Below are positions 1 to 7,993 of a stretch of 64,000 bases of DNA, in pieces. Numbering within the stretch: the first letter of the stretch is position 1; each line of letters begins with the position of its first letter. A program made the position numbers and the translations under genes. Source of the DNA: Nitrospirillum sp034653355 (GTDB lineage: Bacteria; Pseudomonadota; Alphaproteobacteria; Azospirillales; Azospirillaceae); the NCBI RefSeq assembly GCF_034653355.1, contig NZ_JAYEER010000003.1:806001-870000 (forward strand), read 5' to 3'. The notes under the pieces were generated by a model, which saw nothing but the letters and a program-made list of their open reading frames with translations, was not told the DNA's origin and searched no databases.

Positions 1-777
1 GGCGCGGGCGCGTGGCGCGTCCTCCGACAGCAGGGCGTGGGCGGCGGCATAGGGCAGGGCCGCCTCCGGCGTCGGCGCATCCGCCAGCAACGCTTGCAAC
101 GCTGGCAGCTGCCCACTCAACAGCCGGAAGTCGGCGATCAGGCTGAAGCAATCGCGGCGCAGGATCTGGTGCGCCTGGGCGTGGTCGACCAGGGCCGGCA
201 GATCCGACGACATTTCCGCCGTGGCCATCCAATGGCCGAGCTTCGCCGCCAGCAGCGTCGCCTGGATCACCGGCGCGCGTCCGGCCAGCCAGTCGATCCC
301 CAGCGGCACTGGCGTGAAATGGCGATTGAACAGCTCCGGCAGCGCATGGGCGGGACGCCTGACCAGGCCCAGCAGGCGCTGGACCTCCGCCCCATCGTTC
401 TGCAACGCGGCCAACCTCAGGCCACGCGCGAAATCGACCTCCACCAGCTTGGGGTCCCAATAGCTTTTCGATTCAGCGGGCAGCTGGGTGCGGATGGCGA
501 TGGCCAGGGCCTTGCCCTCCGCCGTTTCCAGCGCCGCGATGGCCACGGCGTGCGCCAGCGCGGGCGGGCAGGCCATCTTGTTGTTCAACAGGCCGTGGCG
601 GCGCAGGCTGTTCTGCGCCTCGACCAGCGCCTCATGGGTCCAAAGGGTGGGGCTGACGCGCGCCTGGTTCAGGCAATCCAGCAGCGCCCGGGCCGGCGGC
701 AGCGGTCCGATCAGGGCGATGAGGCGCAGCAGGATGCGGTCGGGCGGCGAAAGCGCGTCGAGGTCGGGCGGGGTCAT
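1..777 (-). CDS. Hypothetical protein, N-terminal part (runs off window edge)
   Basis: The frame is open for 259 codons from an ATG at 777 down to base 1, with no stop. The protein begins MTPPDLDALSPPDRILLRLI and is rich in Leu and Ala, as in a mostly helical protein; no catalytic motif or membrane segment is obvious. It starts 19 bases after the pseG stop on the same strand, so it is probably co-transcribed with pseG. No good Shine-Dalgarno sequence is visible, which fits translation following on from pseG. I do not recognise the family. What is seen may be only the N-terminal domain of a longer protein. Confidence 0.6.
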   Translation of the reverse strand, partial: MTPPDLDALSPPDRILLRLIALIGPLPPARALLDCLNQARVSPTLWTHEALVEAQNSLRRHGLLNNKMACPPALAHAVAIAALETAEGKALAIAIRTQLPAESKSYWDPKLVEVDFARGLRLAALQNDGAEVQRLLGLVRRPAHALPELFNRHFTPVPLGIDWLAGRAPVIQATLLAAKLGHWMATAEMSSDLPALVDHAQAHQILRRDCFSLIADFRLLSGQLPALQALLADAPTPEAALPYAAAHALLSEDAPRARA

Positions 778-796
778 GCGGCGACCATAACGGCGA

Positions 797-1858
797 TCAG
801 GCTGGCAGGGCCAGCAACGCGTCGGCGATGCGCACCGCGCCCAGCCCGTCCACCACTTGGCCGCCATCGCCTTCGCCGATGCGGTGGCTCAGGGCCGCGC
901 GTGCGTCGGTATCGGCCCATAGCGCCAGGGCGTCGGCCGTGATGCGCTCCGCCGCCTCGGCCTTGTCCATGTCGCGCGCGTCGATGACCCGGGCCTTGCC
1001 CGATGCCGCCACCGCGCCGGCACTGCTGGCCTGATTGTCCGCCACCACCACCAGCAGCGTGGGCACCGCCAGGCAAGCCAGCTCCCCCAAGGTGCCGCCG
1101 GCGGCGGACAAGGCCAGGCCGGCCTCGCGCATCAGATCGGCCATGCGCGGTGTTTCCACATGGACGACCGTGTTGGGGTAGCGGTCCCCGGCGGTGCGGA
1201 TGCAGTCGGTGTTGGGGTTGCTGCCGCCCACCACCACGTCCAGGCCGACGCCGGCGGGCAGGGCTGGGGCCAGGCGCTTCAGACAGGGCAGGGTCAGGCC
1301 CGCCGGGTCGGTGCCGCCGAAGGTCAGCAATAGCCGACGGCGGCGGTTCAGGGGGGGCAGGGCCTGGCCGCGCGCCCGGCGGAACTCCGCCCGCAGGGGG
1401 GCATAGGCGGGCCCCAGCGCCAGCACGGCGTCCGGGTTGGCGGCACGATAGGCGGCCTCATCCACCGCGGCGCCTGCGTTCACGATCAGCCGGGCGTGCA
1501 GGGGCTGCGTGCCCGGCCCGTCATCGAACGCCATGACCGGTTTGCCCAGCGCCGCCAGTCCGGCACGATAGGCATCGTTGAAGTGATAACCGTCCAGGAT
1601 CACGGCGCGGGCATCGTGCCGGCGTATCTGCCCGGCCAGGCTGGCCAGGTCCGCCCCACTTGCCGCCGGGCCCGCCAGCTGGCTGACGCCGAAGCCGGCG
1701 GCGTCCAGCCGATGCGCCAGGGCCGGCGGCAGGTCCACGGCGGCGAACAGGGGTGACACCCCCCGTTCCTTCAGGGCCTCCGCCACCGACAGGCAGCGCA
1801 TGACGTGGCCGGTGCCCATGGAGGCGGTGGCGTCGGCGCGGATCAGGATGGTGCTCAA
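797..1858 (-). CDS. pseG: UDP-2,4-diacetamido-2,4,6-trideoxy-beta-L-altropyranose hydrolase
   Basis: PseG removes UDP from the nucleotide-linked sugar to give free 2,4-diacetamido-2,4,6-trideoxy-L-altrose, the step before condensation to pseudaminic acid. It is a cytoplasmic GT-B-fold enzyme. The 353-residue protein opens with the family signature: R7, A8, D9, then G15-T16-G17-H18 with R21, where the His is the expected catalytic residue. A GGTDPAG motif starts the second Rossmann half and a late S-A-A-G-G-T segment follows. The length matches PseG without a fused PseH domain, and a separate PseH-like gene lies at 6480-7040. It is divergent from the KAS III gene at 1934. pseB and pseC lie 27 kb away; pseI and pseF are not in view. 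Confidence 0.9.
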   Translation of the reverse strand: MSTILIRADATASMGTGHVMRCLSVAEALKERGVSPLFAAVDLPPALAHRLDAAGFGVSQLAGPAASGADLASLAGQIRRHDARAVILDGYHFNDAYRAGLAALGKPVMAFDDGPGTQPLHARLIVNAGAAVDEAAYRAANPDAVLALGPAYAPLRAEFRRARGQALPPLNRRRRLLLTFGGTDPAGLTLPCLKRLAPALPAGVGLDVVVGGSNPNTDCIRTAGDRYPNTVVHVETPRMADLMREAGLALSAAGGTLGELACLAVPTLLVVVADNQASSAGAVAASGKARVIDARDMDKAEAAERITADALALWADTDARAALSHRIGEGDGGQVVDGLGAVRIADALLALPA

Positions 1859-1933
1859 CAGAGGGCCTTTGGCATCGGGGCGGGAATGGCCATAGTATAG
1901 CAGCTAAGGTCACTTCTCTCAGGGCGGGTTGCG

Positions 1934-3016
1934 GTGAAGGCCATCGTCGAAGGCGTGCGGATCAAGGGCTTCCGGGCCGTGGTGCCGAAGGAACGGCACT
2001 CCTATCTGGAAGACCACACCCTGTTCACGGAAGATGAGGCGAAGAAGCTCTACGCCACCATCGGCGTGGCGGAGCGGCGCCTGCTGCCCCGGCCCTACAT
2101 GGCGTCCGACATGTGCGTGGCGGCGGCCGAGGGGCTGATGCGACAGCTGGGCTGGGACCCGGCCTCGGTCGACCTTCTGATCTTCGTCAGCCAGGATGCC
2201 GATTACGTGCTGCCCGTCACCGCCGCCGTCATACAGCGGCGCCTGGGGCTGCCCACCAGCACGGCGGCCTTCGACGTGCCGCTGGGCTGTTCCGGCTTCG
2301 CCTATGGCACCTGGATGGCGGCGCGCCTCTTGGGCGGCAGCACCGCCCGGCGCGCGCTGGTGTTGGCCGGTGACAATTCCGCCCGCTGGCTGCGCCCGGA
2401 TGACCGCGCCACCCTTCCGCTGTTCGGCGACGCCGGCAGCGCCACGGCGCTGGAGGTGGATGCCGACGCGCCCCCCATCCACGCCATCCTGGGTACCGAC
2501 GGCAGCGGGGCCAAGCACATCTTCGTGAAGGCCGGCGGCAAGCGCGACTGCCTGATCCCGGGCGAGGAGCCCTGGTCGGAAGAGGAGCACAAGCGCCTCT
2601 ACCGCGACGCCCGCCTGCACCTGAACGGGGCGGAAGTCTTCACCTTCACCTTGCGTTCCGTCCCGCCGTTGCTGCGCGAGGCGATGGAGCATGCCGGCGT
2701 GACGCTGGACGATCTGGATATGATCGTCCCGCACCAGGCCAACCGCATGATGCTGGACCACATCCGCAAGAAGATCGGCGCGGCGCCCGAGCGCTTCCTG
2801 ATCGATATGGAGAAGTTCGGCAACACCAGCTCCGCCTCCGTCCCACTGGCCATCTGCCATCGCATAGGCCCCATGCTGGCGGAAGGCCCGAAGAAGCTGC
2901 TGATGGCTGGCTTCGGCGTCGGATGGTCCTGGGGCACCCTGGTGGCGGAGGTCGGGCCCATCGCCGAGCCCACGCTGGCCGAGATGCCCGAGGATTTCGC
3001 GCCCTTGGAAGTCTGA
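1934..3016 (+). CDS. 3-oxoacyl-ACP synthase III-like (KAS III / FabH family) protein
   Basis: A thiolase-fold condensing enzyme of 360 residues that would join an acyl-CoA to malonyl-ACP. The Cys-His-Asn triad is complete: C119 in PLGCSG, H267 in VPHQANR and N297 in FGNTSS. The GTG at 1934 is used because the conserved N terminus (MKAIVEGVRIKGF) begins there. The gene is divergent from pseG. KAS III paralogues occur in flagellin- and O-antigen-modification clusters, where they are thought to supply acyl groups for sugars, so a role in acylating a surface sugar is my inference from position. Housekeeping fatty-acid initiation is the alternative; the absence of fabD, fabG or acpP neighbours argues against it. 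Confidence 0.8.
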   Translation: MKAIVEGVRIKGFRAVVPKERHSYLEDHTLFTEDEAKKLYATIGVAERRLLPRPYMASDMCVAAAEGLMRQLGWDPASVDLLIFVSQDADYVLPVTAAVIQRRLGLPTSTAAFDVPLGCSGFAYGTWMAARLLGGSTARRALVLAGDNSARWLRPDDRATLPLFGDAGSATALEVDADAPPIHAILGTDGSGAKHIFVKAGGKRDCLIPGEEPWSEEEHKRLYRDARLHLNGAEVFTFTLRSVPPLLREAMEHAGVTLDDLDMIVPHQANRMMLDHIRKKIGAAPERFLIDMEKFGNTSSASVPLAICHRIGPMLAEGPKKLLMAGFGVGWSWGTLVAEVGPIAEPTLAEMPEDFAPLEV

Positions 3017-3206
3017 GGCGTGTCGCCTGGGCGCTGCCGCCGGAACAGCCGTGCCGGCCGTTCGATGGCGACGATAGGCCGAACCGGTGGCCCGCTACGA
3101 AGGGCCTGCTGCGCACCGGGGGTGCCCGCCCATGGTTTCCTGGACCGGATGGCGCAAGGGGCCGGGCCATCATAAGGCGCATGAGGAAATTCAAAGCATC
3201 CCCTTG

Positions 3207-3235
3207 TTGACAGGGTGGGCGTCGGCTTGTCCTAT
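3207..3235 (+). promoter_or_regulatory. Probable sigma-70 promoter of the ribB riboswitch transcript
   Basis: A perfect -35 box TTGACA (3207-3212) is followed after 17 bases by TCCTAT (3230-3235), a fair -10 box. Transcription would start near 3242, about 30 bases before the conserved part of the FMN riboswitch. This is placed by eye. Confidence 0.5.
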
Positions 3236-3273
3236 CAAGCGGTCATCCGGTCCCACCGGGTGGCGACACGCTT

Positions 3274-3426
3274 GTTCTCAGGGCAGGGTGAAAATCCCGA
3301 CCGGCGGTATCCCCTCTTGAGGGAGGGGGAGCCCGCGAGCGCCCGGGGGCGGTAACGCCCGTGGGGTCAGCAGACCCGGTGAAACGCCGGGGCCGACGGT
3401 TACAGTCCGGATGAAAGAGGATGAGC
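3274..3426 (+). ncRNA. FMN riboswitch (RFN element)
   Basis: Carries the conserved RFN blocks in order: TCTCAGGGCAGGGTGAAA and CCGACCGGCGGTA at the 5' side, a GC-rich variable arm, GGTCAGCAGACCCGGTGAAA, then GCCGACGGTTACAGTCCGGA and GAAAGAGGATGAG closing the P1 stem. It lies in the leader of ribB, about 155 bases ahead of the start codon. Binding of FMN is expected to lower ribB expression. Confidence 0.95.
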
Positions 3427-3429
3427 CGG

Positions 3430-3476
3430 CCCGCGACGCGCGGGCGCACCCCTTGAGAGCCCTGCGGGGCTTCAAG
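3430..3476 (+). promoter_or_regulatory. Hairpins between FMN aptamer and ribB (expression platform)
   Basis: Two strong stems follow the aptamer: CCCGCG/CGCGGG around 3430-3445 and CTTGAGAGCCC (3452-3462) with GGGCTTCAAG (3467-3476) around a TGCG loop. The second looks like a terminator stem but is followed by TCTGGG and not a T-run. Control could therefore be by Rho or by ribosome-site sequestration. This assignment is inferred. Confidence 0.4.
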
Positions 3477-3581
3477 TCTGGGCGCGTTCGCGTATGCAGC
3501 CTGCCTCGGAGGACACCCGTCCGCCATAGTCTCTCTTTGCCCTGATTCAGGCTCGCCCGATTGTTCAACGGAGTGAGACCC

Positions 3582-4259
3582 TTGAGTCAGATTTCCCAAA
3601 CCCTCGCCCATGACGACGATCTGCTGTCCCGGTTCGGCGATGCTGGAACCCGGGTGGCCCGGGCCGTGGCCGCCATCCAGGCGGGCCAGGGCGTTATCGT
3701 CGTCGACGATGCCGACCGTGAGAATGAGGGCGACGTCATCTACGCCGCCGACAGCCTGACGGTGGAGCAAATGGCCCTGCTGATCCGCGACTGCAGCGGC
3801 ATCGTCTGCCTGGTGCTGACGGACGAGCGCGCCCGCGCCCTGGACCTGCCGCCCATGGTGGGCAGCAACTCCTCCCGCTACGGCACCGCCTTCACCGTCA
3901 GCATCGAGGCCAAGGTCGGCGTCACCACCGGCGTCTCGGCCGCCGACCGCGTCACCACCATCCGCACGGCCATCGCCGCCAGCGCCAAGCCGGAAGACCT
4001 GGCCCGCCCCGGCCACGTCTTCCCCCTGCGCGCTCATCCGGGCGGGCTGGGGGCCCGCCGCGGCCATACCGAGGCCACCATCGACCTGGTGTGCCGTGCC
4101 GGCCGCACCCCCGCCGGCGTGCTGTGCGAGGTGATGAAGCCCGACGGCAGCATGGCCCGCCTTCCCGAGCTGGTGGCCTATGCCGAAACCCACGGCATGC
4201 CCCTGGTCAGCATCGAGGACCTGGTGGCGGTGGCGGCCCCGCGGCGCGCCGTCGCCTGA
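3582..4259 (+). CDS. ribB: 3,4-dihydroxy-2-butanone-4-phosphate synthase
   Basis: Converts ribulose 5-phosphate to 3,4-dihydroxy-2-butanone 4-phosphate plus formate, the four-carbon input for riboflavin. The motifs match the stand-alone E. coli-type RibB: DDADRENEGD (acidic Mg/substrate loop), YGTAFTVSIEA, GVTTGVSAADR, RPGHVFPLRA and GHTEATIDL. No GTP cyclohydrolase II domain follows, so it is monofunctional. The TTG at 3582 is chosen because GGAG (3570-3573) lies 8 bases upstream and the product (225 residues) then matches the family; a frame-compatible TTG at 3561 lacks such a site. It sits alone behind an FMN riboswitch, so FMN feedback is expected. Confidence 0.93.
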   Translation: MSQISQTLAHDDDLLSRFGDAGTRVARAVAAIQAGQGVIVVDDADRENEGDVIYAADSLTVEQMALLIRDCSGIVCLVLTDERARALDLPPMVGSNSSRYGTAFTVSIEAKVGVTTGVSAADRVTTIRTAIAASAKPEDLARPGHVFPLRAHPGGLGARRGHTEATIDLVCRAGRTPAGVLCEVMKPDGSMARLPELVAYAETHGMPLVSIEDLVAVAAPRRAVA

Positions 4260-4320
4260 CGGCGTTGCGCTGACAAGGCGGACGGGGCGAAAAGACCTCT
4301 TGCCAAGGGCTGTGATTCCG

Positions 4321-4357
4321 TTGTACCAATCGGTCAAGAACGTACCGATCGGTACAA
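4321..4357. promoter_or_regulatory. TetR-type operator (inverted repeat)
   Basis: TTGTACCAATCGGT at 4321-4334 and ACCGATCGGTACAA at 4344-4357 form a long inverted repeat. The right half also contains a perfect 14-base palindrome, GTACCGATCGGTAC (4342-4355). Palindromes of this kind are typical TetR-family operators. The site lies 23 bases upstream of the NTF2-like gene that precedes the TetR gene, as expected for repression of the pair by its own regulator. Confidence 0.75.
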
Positions 4358-4380
4358 ACTTTTATCCCATGGAGGTCCCA

Positions 4381-4845
4381 ATGTCCCGTCCGCCCCTGCC
4401 GCCTTTCACGTTGGAGACCGCCATCCAGAAGGTGCGCGCCGCCGAGGATGGCTGGAACAGCCGTGATCCCGCCAAGGTGGCGCAGGCCTATACGGTCGAC
4501 AGCCGCTGGCGGAACCGGGCGGAGTTCGTCACCGGCCGCCCGGCCATCGAGGCCTTCCTGGCCCGCAAATGGGCCAAGGAGCTGGACTACCGCCTGATCA
4601 AGGAAATCTGGGCGTACACCGGGAACCGCATCGCCGTACGCTTTGCGTATGAATATCACGACGACAGCGGCAACTGGTTCCGCGCCTATGGCAACGAGAA
4701 TTGGGAGTTCGACGCCGACGGCCTGATGCGGGCGCGCCACGCCAGCATCAACGAACACCCCATCAAGGAGTCCGAGCGCAAGTTCCACTGGCCGCTGGGC
4801 CGCCGCCCGGACGACCACCCCAGCCTCAGCGACCTGGGCCTGTAG
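4381..4845 (+). CDS. NTF2-like / DUF1348 family protein
   Basis: A 154-residue SnoaL/NTF2-fold protein. The core resembles DUF1348 proteins: a helical N terminus (AIQKVRAAEDGWNSRDP), then VDSRWRNR, a central WAYTGNRIAVRFAYE strand pair and NENWEFDADGLMRARHASIN. Such proteins form a small cone-shaped pocket; their substrate is unknown. GGAGG at 4371-4375 is a good ribosome site for the ATG. It is followed 2 bases later by a TetR gene and preceded by a TetR-type operator, so it is probably the induced target of that regulator. A detoxification or small-molecule role is only a guess. Confidence 0.8.
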   Translation: MSRPPLPPFTLETAIQKVRAAEDGWNSRDPAKVAQAYTVDSRWRNRAEFVTGRPAIEAFLARKWAKELDYRLIKEIWAYTGNRIAVRFAYEYHDDSGNWFRAYGNENWEFDADGLMRARHASINEHPIKESERKFHWPLGRRPDDHPSLSDLGL

Positions 4846-4847
4846 GC

Positions 4848-5408
4848 ATGGCGCGCACCCTCGCCGACCGCCAGGACGTCATCCCCGTCCTGGCGGAAGT
4901 CTTCCGCGACCATGGCTTCGAAGGCGCCAGCCTGTCGGCCATCACCGCCCGCACGGGCCTGGGCAAGGGCAGCCTTTACAACTTCTTCCCCGGCGGCAAG
5001 GCCGAGATGGCGGAGATGGTGCTGGCCCATATCGACGGCTGGTTCCGTGCCCACGTCTTTGAGCCGCTCGAGCAGACGGAGGATGGCTTGAAGGCGGTGG
5101 AGGCCATGTTCCAGGCCACCGACGCCTATTTCCGCTCCGGCCAGCGGGTGTGTGTCGTGGGCGTCTTCGCCCTGGGCGACGCCCGCGATCTGTTCACCGA
5201 GCAGGTGCACGGCTATTTCGCCGCCTGGGTGCGGGCCTTGGCCGGCGCTCTGGTACGGGCGGGCCGTGACCCGGACCGGGCCCGAGCCGACGCGGAGGAG
5301 GTAGTGGCCGGCATTCAGGGCGCCCTGGTGCTGTCCCGGGCGCTGAACGACACCGGCGTCTTCACCCGCACGCTGGTCCGGCTGCGGCGGATCTTGGCAG
5401 GGGATTAA
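4848..5408 (+). CDS. TetR/AcrR-family transcriptional regulator
   Basis: A 186-residue regulator with an N-terminal TetR helix-turn-helix, roughly residues 10-55, in which GFEGASLSAITARTGLGKGS and the following LYNFF are typical. The ligand domain carries FRSGQRVCVVGVFALGD, seen in the TetR subgroup with a C-terminal domain like YxaF/LmrA. The ATG lies two bases after the stop of the NTF2-like gene, so the two are one transcript. The inverted repeat at 4321-4357 upstream of the pair is its likely operator, giving negative autoregulation. Confidence 0.87.
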   Translation: MARTLADRQDVIPVLAEVFRDHGFEGASLSAITARTGLGKGSLYNFFPGGKAEMAEMVLAHIDGWFRAHVFEPLEQTEDGLKAVEAMFQATDAYFRSGQRVCVVGVFALGDARDLFTEQVHGYFAAWVRALAGALVRAGRDPDRARADAEEVVAGIQGALVLSRALNDTGVFTRTLVRLRRILAGD

Positions 5409-5428
5409 AATGGCGCGCCTGACCGGCG

Positions 5429-6397
5429 CTATGCCACCGCCCGTACCCGCCGGGCGGTGGCGAACACCGGCACGCCCAGAACGCGGACGTAGCACAGCCA
5501 CCAGCGCAGGTCGCGGCTATACTTGCTGCGCCTGTACGTGCCGGGCAGGGGGGCCAAGCGCTTACGCTCCTGCCGCCAGGGCAGGTCATGGATGGGGGGA
5601 TGGGCCGTGCCGCACAGGCGGGCCACATGCGCCTCGATCAGGTTCACAGGGTAATAATGGGCCATCCGCTCCAGCCGCTCGCGCAGGCGGGCCACGCGCT
5701 GCTGGTTGTGGCTGAACACCGCCACCTTCACCAGCGGCATGCGGTGGGTCTCCAGGCAGGCGTCGAAATAGACGTCGGAATAAAGCTCCTTGGCGACGAA
5801 GGGCTGGGGGAGATAGCGGCCGGGGCGGAAGCCCAGGGCCATCAGCCGCTGGCTGAGGCCGAATTCGTAGGCGCGGCAGACCGCCGCCTTGTCGGGCTGC
5901 CGCGTCACACCCTGCCAGAATCGGGTGAATTCCGGGTGCCCCGTCACCGCCGGCCGGAAGACCAGGAAATTGCTGGTCAGGTAGCGGATGTCGCCATCCA
6001 CCAACCCGTCGGTCAGTCCCCAGAAGTCGCAGTCCTCCTCCGCCATCTTGTCGAACACGGGGGCGAAGGGAAACACGCCGCCATAACAGCTGTCGTTGGC
6101 GGCGATGACCTCGTCATAGTGGGCGAGGTCGGCGCCCAGGGCCTGGAAGCCCAGCTTCCAGCTGCCGAAGTCGTAGGCGCCGTGGCGGCCGGCATGGACC
6201 AGTTCCGCCAGTCCGGCCAGCCGCTCCGCCTGGCCTTCCATCAGGGCGCCATCGGAAACGAACAGGATGCGCTCCGCCACCTCGCGCAGGCCGCGCAGGT
6301 AATAGAGGACGTGGTCGTCGATCTGGCCGTCGCGGTCGAAATGGGCGAACAGCGCCACGCGGCGCCGGGCGGCGGGGGAACGATCGGTCGGGGTCAT
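5429..6397 (-). CDS. Rhamnan-synthesis protein F (RgpF-like) family protein
   Basis: A 322-residue protein matching the RgpF domain found in polysaccharide clusters: VALFAHFDRDGQIDDHVLYY near the N terminus, then HAGRHGAYDFGSWKLGFQAL, YDEVIAANDSCYGGVFPF and DFWGLTDG. The DSCYG and D-x-W-G-L-T segments are typical of these glycosyltransferase-like proteins. An in-frame ATG exists at 6517, but the conserved domain starts just after the ATG at 6397, which is used here. It follows the acetyltransferase gene by 82 bases on the same strand and is probably the last gene of that operon. It likely acts on a surface glycan; the sugar is not predictable. Confidence 0.75.
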   Translation of the reverse strand: MTPTDRSPAARRRVALFAHFDRDGQIDDHVLYYLRGLREVAERILFVSDGALMEGQAERLAGLAELVHAGRHGAYDFGSWKLGFQALGADLAHYDEVIAANDSCYGGVFPFAPVFDKMAEEDCDFWGLTDGLVDGDIRYLTSNFLVFRPAVTGHPEFTRFWQGVTRQPDKAAVCRAYEFGLSQRLMALGFRPGRYLPQPFVAKELYSDVYFDACLETHRMPLVKVAVFSHNQQRVARLRERLERMAHYYPVNLIEAHVARLCGTAHPPIHDLPWRQERKRLAPLPGTYRRSKYSRDLRWWLCYVRVLGVPVFATARRVRAVA

Positions 6398-6479
6398 GGT
6401 TGGGGCCTCTGCCCGGGGAATTTGACTGCTTGTCCCTTCCACGACCATTAACCAAGAGACCTTGCGGCCTATCCGCCTT

Positions 6480-7040
6480 TTAGCCAGGGGGCCAGATATG
6501 GCCATCCCAATCGGCATATTCCCTGAATTTCAGGCGCTTTTCCGCCCATTCCGCCGCCGCCATCTCGAACAGGTGGACATCGTATGCCTGACCTTCCTTC
6601 ACGGCATGGTCCTTCAGCACGCCCACATGGCGATAGCCCAGCATGGTCTGGCCGCGCAGGACGCGGTCGTTGTCGGCCATGACCTGGTTGACCACCTTGC
6701 GCAAGCCCAGGGCGTGGAAGACGTGGTTCAGGGCGTGGGCGAAATTCAGCGGCGCGGAACCGGTGCGGCCCCGCCGGTCGGCCATGTAGGCGCCCAGGGT
6801 GGCGATGCCCCAGGCCGGATGGGTGATGGTGATGGAGGCGTAGCCCACCGGCACCCCGTCCACCATCATGATGCGGTGATGGTAGTCGTCACGGGCGTTG
6901 CAGCGCGCCAGCCAGGCCCGCTGCTTGTCGATGTCGTCCTCCACCTGGGTGAACAGGTGGCGCGAGATGTCGGGGCGCAGGCGCCAGTCCAGCAGCAGGC
7001 GGGCGTCGTCCTCGGTCGGCCGGCGATAGCTGAGGGTCAT
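6480..7040 (-). CDS. GNAT-family N-acetyltransferase, PseH-like
   Basis: A 186-residue GNAT protein resembling PseH, which acetylates the 4-amino group of UDP-4-amino-4,6-dideoxy-N-acetyl-L-altrosamine using acetyl-CoA. Supporting segments are the N-terminal RRPTEDDARLLLDWRLRPDI, the central GVPVGYASI strand and the C-terminal LGLRKVVNQVMADNDRVLRG followed by LGYRHVG, the layout of this sugar-acetylating subgroup. Its ATG overlaps the stop of the oxygenase gene (ATGA), so it is translationally coupled to the SDR-Rieske-oxygenase genes. With pseG, pseC and pseB in the window a PseH is expected, and this is the only candidate. Confidence 0.72.
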   Translation of the reverse strand: MTLSYRRPTEDDARLLLDWRLRPDISRHLFTQVEDDIDKQRAWLARCNARDDYHHRIMMVDGVPVGYASITITHPAWGIATLGAYMADRRGRTGSAPLNFAHALNHVFHALGLRKVVNQVMADNDRVLRGQTMLGYRHVGVLKDHAVKEGQAYDVHLFEMAAAEWAEKRLKFREYADWDGHIWPPG

Positions 7041-7993
7041 ACGGCGCTCTCCTCATACGGCGCGTCCGCCGGCAGGGGCGGCTGGTCCAGTCCCAGGGTG
7101 CGGGCCCAGGCGTGGTGGAAATCGGCGATGCGGCGCTCGCGCCGGCCCAGGATGCCGGGGCCCAGGGCGGCGGCCCGCCCCCGCTGCACCCGTTCGCACA
7201 GGGGCTGGTCTTCCAGGATCACGGCGCGCGCGGATTCCGCCAGCATGGTGGCCAGCGACCGGCGGAAGGCGGCCACGGCCGGCTTTTCCGGCGCCGTCAC
7301 CGGCAGGAACAGGCGCCAATCCAGGCGGCTCAGGTTCGGCGCCAGGGGCGTCACCATGTGGGTGATGACCATGGCGCCGTAAAAGCTGGCCACGTACAGG
7401 TTGGGGAAGACGAAGCAATGGTCATAGCGCGCGTGGTCCACGACGCGGCGCAGGCCCATCTTGCCGTCGATGCGCCGCCACCAGGTTTCCGTTCCCTGGG
7501 ACAGCAGCCAGCTGGACGTGCTGTGCCGGCCATGGCGGGTGGTTTCCAGGTGGGTCTGCCAGTCGGCGTGCACGGCGGGATGGATAGTGGTGGGGTGGAC
7601 GGTGGAGCCGTGGAAGTCGTCCATGGTGTTCTCCACCAAGGCCTTCCAGTTGGCGGCGAAATCCACATGGTCGTCGGCGATGGGCTGATCGCCTTGGCCC
7701 GACAGGCGGGCCAGGTGCCCGGCCACCGGCCCCAGATGATCCGCCAAGCCGAGCCCACCGCCGTCCAGCCGCACGAAGACGAAGGCGCCGCAGGTATCGG
7801 TCCGCAGCGCCCGGCCCTGGTCATCCGTGGCCGTCAGGTCGGCCGCCAAGGTGACCGGCGTGCCCAGCACCGTACGTGTCAGGGGTGCTTCGAACCGGGT
7901 GCCGACGTACAGCCACTGCCGGCGTAGCGCCGCCAGTTCCCGGGCGTGGCAATCGGGATCATCGAACCAGCGGGCGGGCAGCATCTCCCCCAT
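7037..7993 (-). CDS. Ring-hydroxylating-oxygenase alpha-like protein lacking the Rieske domain
   Basis: A 318-residue protein that reads like a Rieske oxygenase alpha subunit with the [2Fe-2S] domain removed. Residues 5-50 resemble the pre-Rieske N terminus (ARWFDDPDCHARELAALRRQ, WLYVG). Then, after a short linker, GAFVFVRLDGG near residue 70 is the usual post-Rieske segment. The mononuclear-iron ligands are present in ENTMDDFHGSTVH: D125, H128 and H133. A later LEDQPLCERVQRG supplies the usual third acidic ligand region. No Cys-His cluster is present. The next upstream gene encodes a lone Rieske protein, with TGATG stop/start overlap. Together they could form a two-chain oxygenase. The ATG at 7993 is chosen because of that overlap. 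The substrate is unknown; a sugar or lipid is inferred from context. Confidence 0.75.
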   Translation of the reverse strand: MGEMLPARWFDDPDCHARELAALRRQWLYVGTRFEAPLTRTVLGTPVTLAADLTATDDQGRALRTDTCGAFVFVRLDGGGLGLADHLGPVAGHLARLSGQGDQPIADDHVDFAANWKALVENTMDDFHGSTVHPTTIHPAVHADWQTHLETTRHGRHSTSSWLLSQGTETWWRRIDGKMGLRRVVDHARYDHCFVFPNLYVASFYGAMVITHMVTPLAPNLSRLDWRLFLPVTAPEKPAVAAFRRSLATMLAESARAVILEDQPLCERVQRGRAAALGPGILGRRERRIADFHHAWARTLGLDQPPLPADAPYEESAV

